This document shows, piece after piece, positions 15,783 to 22,844 of a stretch of DNA of 26,393 bases. The position numbers and the translations under genes were made by a program. This DNA comes from Lentihominibacter faecis (GTDB lineage Bacteria; Bacillota; Clostridia; Peptostreptococcales; Anaerovoracaceae). The stretch's first letter is position 1, and the number at the start of each line of letters is the position of its first letter. The stretch covers positions 1 to 26,393 of the forward strand of contig NZ_JACRWC010000066.1 of NCBI RefSeq assembly GCF_014306095.1. Reading direction: 5' to 3'. The notes below the pieces were generated by a model. The model ran no database searches and was not told the DNA's origin. It saw only the letters and a program-made list of their open reading frames with translations.

Positions 15783-16574
15783 TCACCAGATATATCGCTG
15801 GATCAAAAAATCGAGATTCTCTTCCGACAACAAGTCGTCTTCGTATGTACAAATCAGATTTTTATGTGTATTGTATCCGGCTTTTCTGTAATTGCGTAAT
15901 TTCCAGCAGGATTTCATGAAATAATCATCGTCATCTTCCATCCCAAAATGCTCCCAAAGCAAAATCGTTCCATCACTGCAAAGTATTGTGAAATCCGGAT
16001 AATACACTTTCCCATTAATGATGATCTTAGCCTCATAACGGAACGGAATACCATTTTCTATCAACGAATTCGCAATCGATCGTTCAGATTTCGATCGTAC
16101 AAGAATTCCATTTTTTGTTCGATATCGCAGACCTTCCGGATAATACGGGTTGCGCTCATAAGGAGCATTCATCCACTCCAGGGCTTCTGTTGAGTAGCGA
16201 AAATCTCCATCCGGAAAAGTCTGTGGCAGACGTGTAAACGCTCCAGAACGCACAGACTTTTTTCGGTGTTTCTCCGCCCTGTAAATCGATTCTAAAGCAG
16301 CCTTCACCGCACTGCAGTTGATTTCGCAACATTCTAGCTGTCTTTCCAGAAAACACTTTCGTGCATATTTTCGACACAGATCTCGATTTCGTGTGATTCC
16401 TTCCTCCCTTCTTCCCTCTTTCCGATAGAGCAGCAAATAGTTACCCCTGTTTTGTTTGACTGTCAGTTTCCCTCCCGGCAGCTTCTTCAATTCTTTTTGT
16501 ATGGTGGTTTTTCGATCAAGCTCGCCCTCGTAGAGGGCGAGCAGTTTCTGTTTCGTCCTATTATCCCAATACAT
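15783..16574 (-). CDS. PD-(D/E)XK nuclease-like protein
   Basis: This 263-residue protein has the core of the PD-(D/E)XK nuclease fold in its C-terminal half: VRSKSERSIANSL (E164), VYYPDFTILCSDG (D194) and LLWEHFGMEDD (E208, in the E-x-H variant). A DDYFMKSCWKLRNYRKAGY helix and a final strand NLICTYEDD follow. The N-terminal half is basic and helical, suggesting nucleic acid binding. Target and partner are unknown; no methyltransferase or antitoxin gene is next to it. It has its own promoter (16690-16718) and lies between two 142-bp direct repeats, which suggests that it moves or is deleted as a unit. The start is the ATG at 16574 after AAAAGGGGATAG. Another frame (ATG at 16636) overlaps the start region and may be chance. 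Confidence 0.72.
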   Translation of the reverse strand: MYWDNRTKQKLLALYEGELDRKTTIQKELKKLPGGKLTVKQNRGNYLLLYRKEGRREEGITRNRDLCRKYARKCFLERQLECCEINCSAVKAALESIYRAEKHRKKSVRSGAFTRLPQTFPDGDFRYSTEALEWMNAPYERNPYYPEGLRYRTKNGILVRSKSERSIANSLIENGIPFRYEAKIIINGKVYYPDFTILCSDGTILLWEHFGMEDDDDYFMKSCWKLRNYRKAGYNTHKNLICTYEDDLLSEENLDFLIQRYIW

Positions 16575-16689
16575 AGTTCTATCCCCTTTTCTTCTAAAAT
16601 CTCTTCGACGGCTACTTTGCAGATCATCCCCTTCATATGATCCGCTCAGCTTTCAGCAATCCCCCATGCAGAAGCTCTTTAATGTTAAT

Positions 16690-16718
16690 ATTTTACATTT
16701 TATCGCTTGTGTTGTCAA
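16690..16718 (-). promoter_or_regulatory. Sigma-A promoter of the nuclease gene
   Basis: On the minus strand, a perfect -35 TTGACA (16718-16713) and -10 TAAAAT (16695-16690) are 17 bases apart. Transcription would start near 16683, about 110 bases before the ATG. The promoter lies just inside the copy 2 repeat boundary. Confidence 0.8.
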
Positions 16719-16731
16719 TCCATTTTTTGGA

Positions 16732-16873
16732 ATTCATCCTAACTGCTTCGAAATTCGAGATTAACGATGAAACTCCCCTTAATTCATGCTCCCTGCGGGG
16801 GCGTTCATCCTTATTTCGAGATATCGCGGTTTTCGGATGAAAATCCACCTAATAATTACCATTTTTTCATCCT
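16732..16873 (+). repeat. 142-bp direct repeat, copy 2
   Basis: Second copy of the element at 15636-15777, in the same orientation, 1096 bases apart start to start. Differences cluster in two short patches, both of which read TTCGAGAT in this copy. Predicted hairpins are kept. The stretch from here to the promoter at 16961 shows no gene. Confidence 0.9.
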
Positions 16874-16960
16874 AAGCGAAAATCACTCCGCTATTCTACC
16901 TGTAATCACCGTCAGATCTGCCTTTCCTGTTCCCTGCCTCAATCATTTCTTATCCTCCCC

Positions 16961-16989
16961 TTGTCCCGATCACCAAAAAATGATAAAAT
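16961..16989 (+). promoter_or_regulatory. Sigma-A-type promoter for the zinc-ribbon/Ltp gene
   Basis: TTGTCC (16961-16966) and TAAAAT (16984-16989) are 17 bases apart, about 70 bases before the ATG at 17062. The -35 is only 4 of 6. Confidence 0.5.
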
Positions 16990-17061
16990 ATATCTATTAT
17001 TTATAAGTGTTTATAAGCCTTTCCGGTCAATTAGATAGAGAAAGATTATGGTGATACAAAA

Positions 17062-19077
17062 ATGAAACAATGTCCAACTTGCGGTCACAGAACGAACGAT
17101 GACGTCTGCCCGGTCTGCGGTGCAGCTACCGTCGTCCTGCAGAATGACCCACAGGAAAAAGCACAGCGCACGATCCAATATCAGCGCTTTGATCCATCTA
17201 AAGCCCCTGGTGCTACAGCCAGTGGTCAGGCGGTGCAGACAGGACACCGCTATATACAGAAAGATCCCGGCGCGACGCATCAAATGCAGCAGGGAGCTGG
17301 GATGACTCCTCCACAGAGAAATCAACAGCCTCATCCTGCAAATCAGCCGCCTCAGAGTTCGAGAAATACAGACCAGCAGCAAACTGCAGAAACCGCAAGG
17401 CGAGCTCAACAGGCAAATGCAGACAGTTCCCGGAATATCACTTACCAGCATACGGATGGTTTCCACCCGACCACTTTGCCAAGGCGCTCGCAGAAATACA
17501 GACAAAAATACGCAACATATATGCCGGCAGAACCAGCAGTGGCAAATCCATCGGGCTCGGGGGTTCCGGCAGAGACAGTCGTTTCACAGCCGGCGGAAGA
17601 AATCGGTGCAAAGATTCCGGCAGGAATGGAGCCTCAGCAGGCTCCACCAGCAGACCATGCGGAACCAGCAGTGGCAGTTCCGGCGGACTCAGAAATTCCG
17701 GTGGAGGCAGACGGCCAACACATTCAGCAGGCAAATCCAATTATGGAAGAAGCTGCTCCCGGATCTGAACCGGCAACAGCCCATGGACTCTTGTCTCCGG
17801 AAGAACTGGAAGAATTTCTGGATAATCAGCCGGACGATGCCGAAAATGAAGAGTTTTCTGCGGCACCTGCCAAAAATGAACATACAGCAGATACTATGCC
17901 AACCGTTTCGGACGGGTTAAACGAACCTGTCGAAGCGAAACCTGACGTCCCGGTTGCTTCTGCCCCAGGCAATGCCATCAAGACCGAAGACAGAGCCGCC
18001 GAACATCCAGGCAATGCCAACGAAGCGGCAGACAGAACCGCCGAACATCCAGGCAATGCCATCAAGGCCGAAGACAGAACCACCGAACATCCAGGCAATG
18101 CCAACGAAGCGGCAGACAGAGCCGCCGAACATCCAGGCAATGCCATCAAGGCCGAAGATGGTCCGGAAGAAGAGCACCTGCCGACCCGACAGGAGCTGGT
18201 GCAGAAACACAACGCCCAGATCCGTCGCGAGAACAACCGCAGATATGCACAGGAACACGCTTCCCGGGCAACGCGACGCTGGCAGGAAGAATCCGAACAG
18301 GAACCGTTTGCCATCGTGCGCGGCACCTGCTACTATTCCGCACTGGAAAGCGAAAACACCGTGCGCGGCAACTTTTCAAAAAAGCGCTACAAAGATGATA
18401 TTTTGCCGCAAACAGAGCCTGTATCCTATGAAGACAGTGAATGGTATCAGGGCTTTGAGGATGCTGATGATCCTTGGGGCGATTACATCGAACCGGGAGA
18501 AAAAAAAGAGGGCGTTTCCCATAAGACCTGGTTTGTGATCCTGTTTCTGATCCTTTTCTGGCCGGTAGGACTGATCCTGATGTGGGCACGAAAAAAATTC
18601 CCTCTGGCAGTACGGATCATCATCACGTTGATCATCGCAGCAGGACTTGCGGCAGAAGGCTTTTTCCTCTATAAATACGGTCCGGCCATGTACGAAATAT
18701 ACATGTACGGCGATAACAATAATATCACCTATGAAACGCCGGACAGCGATTCCGGCTCTCAGAGTGGATCGCAAACTGCTGCCGCGACTGAAAACCAGCA
18801 AAAAGCACTGGACAAGGCCAACGAGTATGTGGACACCCTGCCACTTTCCCGCGAAGGGCTGATCAAACAGCTGGAATACGACGGATACACCACCGATGTT
18901 GCCACCTATGCGGCTGACAACTGCAGCGCCAACTGGAATAAAGAGGCTAAGGAAATGGCAGAGCAGTACATGGACTCTACCACCTACACTTACAAAGACA
19001 TGGTTCAGCAGTTGGAGACGGAAGGCTTCACGAAAGAGCAGGCAAAATTCGGTGCAAAAGCCGTCGGCCTGGAATAA
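17062..19077 (+). CDS. Zinc-ribbon membrane protein with C-terminal Ltp repeats
   Basis: This 671-residue protein begins with a zinc ribbon (C4, C7, C16, C19 in MKQCPTCGH and CPVCG). A long Gln/Pro/Ala/Glu-rich linker with five 14-residue repeats (about residues 302-367, core HPGNA) follows. Two hydrophobic helices (about 488-508 and 513-538: KTWFVILFLILFWPVGLILM and RIIITLIIAAGLAAEGFFLY) come next. The C-terminus is an extracellular pair of Ltp-type helical repeats (KALDKANEYVDTLPLSREGL and AEQYMDSTTYTYKDMVQQLE). Ltp (PF07553) is the domain of the phage TP-J34 superinfection-exclusion lipoprotein, but here there is no lipobox and no signal peptide; a cytoplasmic sensor-like zinc ribbon replaces it. 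Function is unknown. The ribosome binding site is weak (GGTG at 17050-17053). A terminator follows. Confidence 0.75.
   Translation: MKQCPTCGHRTNDDVCPVCGAATVVLQNDPQEKAQRTIQYQRFDPSKAPGATASGQAVQTGHRYIQKDPGATHQMQQGAGMTPPQRNQQPHPANQPPQSSRNTDQQQTAETARRAQQANADSSRNITYQHTDGFHPTTLPRRSQKYRQKYATYMPAEPAVANPSGSGVPAETVVSQPAEEIGAKIPAGMEPQQAPPADHAEPAVAVPADSEIPVEADGQHIQQANPIMEEAAPGSEPATAHGLLSPEELEEFLDNQPDDAENEEFSAAPAKNEHTADTMPTVSDGLNEPVEAKPDVPVASAPGNAIKTEDRAAEHPGNANEAADRTAEHPGNAIKAEDRTTEHPGNANEAADRAAEHPGNAIKAEDGPEEEHLPTRQELVQKHNAQIRRENNRRYAQEHASRATRRWQEESEQEPFAIVRGTCYYSALESENTVRGNFSKKRYKDDILPQTEPVSYEDSEWYQGFEDADDPWGDYIEPGEKKEGVSHKTWFVILFLILFWPVGLILMWARKKFPLAVRIIITLIIAAGLAAEGFFLYKYGPAMYEIYMYGDNNNITYETPDSDSGSQSGSQTAAATENQQKALDKANEYVDTLPLSREGLIKQLEYDGYTTDVATYAADNCSANWNKEAKEMAEQYMDSTTYTYKDMVQQLETEGFTKEQAKFGAKAVGLE
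17965..18162 (+). repeat. In-frame 42-bp tandem repeat in the linker
   Basis: CCAGGCAATGCC recurs at 17965, 18007, 18049, 18091 and 18133, exactly 42 bases apart. Units alternate between two types (IKAED and NEAAD in protein), so the higher-order period is 84 bases. Copies are nearly identical, suggesting recent expansion and possible length variation without frame loss. Confidence 0.92.
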
Positions 19078-19124
19078 CCACATCTCACAGGCATACGATT
19101 TGCCTGGCTATACTGACTTAACGG

Positions 19125-19155
19125 GCGAGACAGTTTTGGCTGCCTCGCTTTTTTT
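19125..19155 (+). terminator. Terminator after the Ltp gene
   Basis: GCGAGACAG (19125-19133) pairs with CTGCCTCGC (19140-19148) with one mismatch, followed by seven T. It lies between two convergent genes. Confidence 0.8.
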
Positions 19156-19172
19156 CTGCCAAAAACAGTGCT

Positions 19173-20315
19173 CTACTTGCTCGCTGCTATCTCCTTTACT
19201 GCTTCGAGTGCCTGGCGGATCTCCGCTTCACTCGTATAAAATCCAGGGCACATCCGAACGCACCCTACATCCTGTGTCCCCATAGTTTCATGTGCCATAC
19301 CGCTGCAGTGAAGCCCTGCACGCACTGCGATCCCATATCGATCGTTTAATGCCAATGCAACTTCCTCACACGATCTTCCTTCCAGATTACAGGCCACTAC
19401 TGCCGTTTTTTCAAGACAGCTCGACGATCCGTACACCGTGACGCCTTCGATCGCCCGCAATCCGTTTTGCAGTTTCTCAGTCAGCTCCCGTTCATGCTGC
19501 ACCACCGCCTCGATCCCGATTTTATTGATCAGCCTTGCCGCCGCACCCAGCCCGATGATGCCCGGCGCATTGACTGTGCCCGCCTCGAAGCTTTCCGGAA
19601 ATTCCACTGCAGGATCCAGCTCTTTTGAACGAGTTCCCGTTCCTCCAGACAGCAGCGGCATCAGCGAAACCCCTTGGCGAACGTACAAAAAACCCGTCCC
19701 CTGCGGGCCTAAAAGCCCCTTGTGACCAGGCACTGCCAGCAGATCGATATGCTGTCGCTTTGCATCGAGGATCATATGCCCGGCTCCCTGGGCACCGTCC
19801 ACACAAAACAGAACGCCTTGGCGCAGCGCGATCCGCCCCACCTCTTCCAGCGGCATGATCGTCCCCGTCACATTAGAAGCAGCTGTCACCACGATCATTC
19901 GCGTTTCCGGCCGGATCGCCTGCCGGATCTTCTGCGGATCCAGCCTTCCTGCCGGGTCGCACCGGACAATTGTCGTCTCAACACCTTCTTTTTCCAAGGC
20001 TTTCAGCGGTCTAAGCACTGCATTGTGCTCCATGGATGATGTCACTACATGATCACCTTTGCGCAGGATCCCACGCAGCGCAAGATTCAACGCTTCTGTG
20101 CAGTTTTTCGTAAACAGGATCCGTCCCGGGTCATCAAGCCCCAAAAGCAGTGCCAGTGCAGCCCGCGTCTTATAGATCTCCTGCGCCGTACGCGCCGCTA
20201 AAAAATGGGACGACCTTCCGGGATTGGCACAGTACTGTGTCATCGCTTCTAAAACAGCATCCGTGACCTGTCTCGGTTTGGGAAACGACGTTGCCCCATT
20301 ATCCAGATAAATCAT
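19173..20315 (-). CDS. Cysteine desulfurase family protein (class V aminotransferase fold)
   Basis: This 380-residue PLP enzyme should release sulfur from cysteine as a persulfide for Fe-S or other thio-cofactor assembly. It starts MIYLDNGATSFPKP. PLP-site motifs are SSMEHNAVLRPL, CVDGAQGAGH and the Schiff-base lysine K199 in VPGHKGLLGPQGTGF. The active cysteine is C337 in RAGLHCSGMAHETMGT, followed by GCVRMCPGFYT. This pattern fits the SufS-like subgroup common in anaerobic Firmicutes, not IscS. I chose the ATG at 20315 because GGAGGAGG lies 5 bases upstream; an extension to 20396 is not family-like. No SufU/IscU neighbour is present. Convergent with the Ltp gene; upstream lies a terminator of the DUF362 unit, so it likely has its own promoter. 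Confidence 0.88.
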   Translation of the reverse strand: MIYLDNGATSFPKPRQVTDAVLEAMTQYCANPGRSSHFLAARTAQEIYKTRAALALLLGLDDPGRILFTKNCTEALNLALRGILRKGDHVVTSSMEHNAVLRPLKALEKEGVETTIVRCDPAGRLDPQKIRQAIRPETRMIVVTAASNVTGTIMPLEEVGRIALRQGVLFCVDGAQGAGHMILDAKRQHIDLLAVPGHKGLLGPQGTGFLYVRQGVSLMPLLSGGTGTRSKELDPAVEFPESFEAGTVNAPGIIGLGAAARLINKIGIEAVVQHERELTEKLQNGLRAIEGVTVYGSSSCLEKTAVVACNLEGRSCEEVALALNDRYGIAVRAGLHCSGMAHETMGTQDVGCVRMCPGFYTSEAEIRQALEAVKEIAASK

Positions 20316-20397
20316 AGGAACCTCCTCCGGTCTGGGCCGTGCAATATTCTGCCTGCCCGCCACATAAGAAATATCGTCTGCGGATATTTCCTGCATT

Positions 20398-20434
20398 ATA
20401 AAAAAATACAGGCGGCATCATGCTCACCTGTATT
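20398..20434 (-). terminator. Terminator downstream of the DUF362 gene
   Basis: On the minus strand AATACAGG (20434-20427) and CCTGTATT (20412-20405) form a perfect 8-bp stem followed by a T-run. It separates the DUF218-DUF362 unit from the cysteine desulfurase. Confidence 0.75.
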
Positions 20435-20437
20435 ATT

Positions 20438-20509
20438 TTATGCAAAGGTTTCTTCCAGGGTTCCCGGCTTATGCAAAGGTTTCTCGCGAGGTTCCCGGCT
20501 TATGCAAAG
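20438..20509. repeat. 31-bp tandem repeat, about 2.3 copies
   Basis: TTATGCAAAG recurs at 20438, 20469 and 20500. The first two units are alike over 31 bases (TTATGCAAAGGTTTCT, a variable centre, GGTTCCCGGC). The third breaks off after about 10 bases. It sits between the DUF362 stop and its terminator. No function recognised. Confidence 0.85.
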
Positions 20510-20565
20510 CCCCCAAATCCCGGCTCCAGGGCGTACCGGCTCTTCCAGACTCTGCCATCCGGCTC

Positions 20566-21861
20566 CTACAGTCTCCATCGTCTGTCGGCGATCCTGGCCA
20601 GCAAGGATTTTTTCACGGTGATGGCCTCCTCCGGACACATCTCCTGACAGCAGTAACACTTGATGCACTTGCTGTAATCATACTCCGCCTTGCCGCCGCT
20701 CACTTCTATGGCCTTGCCTTCTACCGGGCAGGCACGCACGCAGATCCCGCATCCCACACATTTTTTCCGCTTCACCACCGGCTTCTTTTCCAGGAACGGC
20801 TTCAAAAAACGGACCGGCTTTAAAGCTCCACGAAATTCCTTGCTCCGCTGCACGTTGAATTTTTTATTCCCGTATTTTTTTCCGACCTCCTCCGGGGTCA
20901 TGCGCCCTTCTTCTGTTAAGACTTCGATTTCTGCAAATGTGCCGACTCCCTGTTCCATGCCGCTGACATTGGTCGGGACAAGTTCGGGATCCAGGTTTAC
21001 CAGGTGGCAAAACACAGCATCCAGCGCTACCGGGTCGGTAGATAACATCAAAACGTTCATGGGCGTCGGTGTTCCCGACTGAGGCCCGTTTCCCTCCATA
21101 GCCACGACTCCGTCCATCACATGAAGGATCGGATGCACCAGCAGGTTGAGGTCAGCGATCATCTTGGCAAAGGTCTCCGCTGTAGCAAATCTGGCATGGG
21201 ATGCACCTTTATTGATCCCGAACACACATCCAAAGGTATTTTTCATTGCTCCCGTGATCCGTTCCAGCTGGTGGGTCTTCATCTTGCAAACGTTGATGAT
21301 GCCATCAGCCGCCAAAACTTCATTGCAAAGGACGAAATGATCCGCAGCTCGCCCTGCAAATCCCACCTGCGTCCCATGTTCGAAATCTCCCATGGGGATA
21401 CCCAGATCATCAGCAGCCTGTTTGATGCCGCATTCTTCTGCGACTTTTTCCACTCTGATCATAGGATTTCCCGGAGAGTCTCCATATTTTAAGTTGGTAT
21501 ATCCAGCTTCCTGCAAAGCTTTCCCCACGGCGTGAAACACCGCTGGGTGTGTAGTACATGCTTTATCGGGGTCGGTCTTCGCCAGCAGGTTGGGTTTTAG
21601 GATCAGCCTGCTTTCCGTCGTGATCTGTCGTCTCGGCAGACCTGCGGGCTCTCCGCTCATCACACCTGCTCTGTCCGCCTCCGGATCCCTGGTCAGGGAA
21701 CGATCTGCAGCATCGCCGCTGCTCGCGGCTGGAGGCTTTGCAGAAAAAATATTTGAAAATCCTCCGAGAAACGCCAGCCCTTTCGCAAGCGCCTGCTCTA
21801 CTTCCTCCTGCTGATAAGAAAAGCAGCGCACCAGCGCTACTTTTGATTTTACGTTATTCAT
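20566..21861 (-). CDS. DUF362 protein with two C-terminal [4Fe-4S] ferredoxin motifs
   Basis: This 431-residue protein combines a DUF362 domain (VALVRC near residue 8, RLILKPNLL, GDSPGNP, CKMKTHQLERITGAMKNTFG, DGVVAMEGNGPQSG) with two 4Fe-4S motifs at the C-terminus (CVGCGICVRACP and CIKCYCCQEMCP). The reaction is not established for the family; a redox role is inferred from the clusters. Between residues about 38 and 83, where relatives have a short turn, it carries a Ser/Ala/Arg/Asp-rich insertion of about 40 residues. The start is the ATG at 21861 with AAGGAG upstream; an in-frame extension overlaps the DUF218 gene. It follows that gene by 29 bases, so both are probably one operon. Confidence 0.85.
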   Translation of the reverse strand: MNNVKSKVALVRCFSYQQEEVEQALAKGLAFLGGFSNIFSAKPPAASSGDAADRSLTRDPEADRAGVMSGEPAGLPRRQITTESRLILKPNLLAKTDPDKACTTHPAVFHAVGKALQEAGYTNLKYGDSPGNPMIRVEKVAEECGIKQAADDLGIPMGDFEHGTQVGFAGRAADHFVLCNEVLAADGIINVCKMKTHQLERITGAMKNTFGCVFGINKGASHARFATAETFAKMIADLNLLVHPILHVMDGVVAMEGNGPQSGTPTPMNVLMLSTDPVALDAVFCHLVNLDPELVPTNVSGMEQGVGTFAEIEVLTEEGRMTPEEVGKKYGNKKFNVQRSKEFRGALKPVRFLKPFLEKKPVVKRKKCVGCGICVRACPVEGKAIEVSGGKAEYDYSKCIKCYCCQEMCPEEAITVKKSLLARIADRRWRL

Positions 21862-21890
21862 GTGATTCTCCTTCTTCTCTGTGGAATGCT

Positions 21891-22610
21891 CTACTGGGTC
21901 GAGATGCCGTTTCCGCTGATGGGGATCGTCTCTCCCATAAACGTCGGCTGCGGCTTGAAGATCCATTTGACGAAATCCTTGTCCCGCGCCATGATCTCGC
22001 GAGCTTCCCGAAGCTCCTGTCCCTTATTCGTATCCTTTGCAGCTGCGCCCTTTGCCGTGATCCCCATTCTCCGGCAGCCGTAAAGAGCCCTGTACAGATG
22101 ATACCGCTGGGTCACGACCACCATGCTGTCCACGTCGAAGATCGCCTTGGCGCGGTACACCGATTCATAGGTGGAAAATCCCGCATGATCGAGAAAAATA
22201 TCCTCTTCGGGAACTCCTTCGTTGACGGCGTACTTTTTCATGGCGTTCACTTCATTATATACGACCTGTCCATTGTCGCCGGAAAACAGCAGCTTCGGAG
22301 CCACTCCCTGCTTGTAGAGGGCGATACCGAGATCCAGCCGATCCCGCAGCATTTTGCACGGTGTCCCGTCCGGTCTTACGGCAGCGCCGAGCACCATGAT
22401 ACACTCCGGATCTGTGGCACGAAAACTTTGCACCTCCTGTGAAGTGATCGTTGTCTCGCCGGAATCTACGGAAGCTGCGATATCCTTTTCTGTTGATTTC
22501 GTTATATATACATTTATACCTACGACCAATATGACGGCGGCGATCGCTAGCTTGACCAGCAGCGAAAACAGCCGAACCGGTAGGCTTCTCTCTTTTTTCC
22601 GTTTCATCAT
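21891..22610 (-). CDS. DUF218 (SanA/YdcF-like) membrane-anchored protein
   Basis: This 239-residue protein has a basic N-terminus and one membrane helix (VRLFSLLVKLAIAAVILVVG, residues about 12-31), then a DUF218 domain outside the membrane. Family motifs visible are CIMVLGAAVRPDGTPC, RDRLDLGIALYKQG, LLFSGDN, EVNAMKKYAV, DHAGFSTYESVYRAK and VVVTQRYHLYRALYGCRRMG. SanA of enteric bacteria affects vancomycin sensitivity and envelope permeability, but the enzymatic role of the family is not settled. ATG codons at 22610 and 22607 are both possible. The best upstream promoter lies so close that the mRNA could be leaderless. First gene of a two-gene unit with the DUF362 protein. Confidence 0.85.
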   Translation of the reverse strand: MMKRKKERSLPVRLFSLLVKLAIAAVILVVGINVYITKSTEKDIAASVDSGETTITSQEVQSFRATDPECIMVLGAAVRPDGTPCKMLRDRLDLGIALYKQGVAPKLLFSGDNGQVVYNEVNAMKKYAVNEGVPEEDIFLDHAGFSTYESVYRAKAIFDVDSMVVVTQRYHLYRALYGCRRMGITAKGAAAKDTNKGQELREAREIMARDKDFVKWIFKPQPTFMGETIPISGNGISTQ

Positions 22611-22618
22611 AGTACCTT

Positions 22619-22647
22619 ATTATAGTAGAGGATTATGTGGGTTTAAA
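22619..22647 (-). promoter_or_regulatory. Candidate promoter of the DUF218-DUF362 unit
   Basis: On the minus strand a perfect -10 TATAAT (22624-22619) has TTTAAA (22647-22642) 17 bases upstream. The start point would fall near 22612, only a couple of bases before the ATG at 22610. Confidence 0.5.
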
Positions 22648-22706
22648 GAATTTACGACGATTTAATTGTTTTTGTTTTCTTTTATAAGTTTTTGTTTGTT
22701 TTGTTG

Positions 22707-22735
22707 TTGACAAAGCACAATATCGGTATTATAGT
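22707..22735 (+). promoter_or_regulatory. Sigma-A promoter of ilvE
   Basis: A perfect -35 TTGACA (22707-22712) and -10 TATAGT (22730-22735) are 17 bases apart, giving a leader of about 100 bases. The leader contains GTGTA-AAATA-TACAC (22777-22791), a possible operator or hairpin. I see neither a T-box nor an obvious CodY box. Confidence 0.85.
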
Positions 22736-22844
22736 ATTCATGTATTGATGGACTTTCCCGTTGAGTTGGTGTAAAATATACACGTGGAAACTCCAAACCA
22801 TAACGAAAAATAAAATTAAAATAGAATAAGAAAAGGAGACAGTT

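Noticed and set aside
16486..16636. Small minus-strand frame starting at 16636 and overlapping the nuclease start
   Set aside because: It reads into the nuclease gene in another frame for about 50 codons without a convincing ribosome binding site or family match. It is probably chance.
15508..16840. Small frames sharing a peptide in both 142-bp repeats (ending in SCSLRGRSSLF and a few more residues)
   Set aside because: The differences between the two copies mostly change amino acids, and there are no ribosome binding sites. The repeats look non-coding.
22736..22844. T-box or leader-peptide attenuator before ilvE
   Set aside because: The leader is only about 100 bases, without the T-box sequence or a run of branched-chain codons, and shows no terminator before the start codon.
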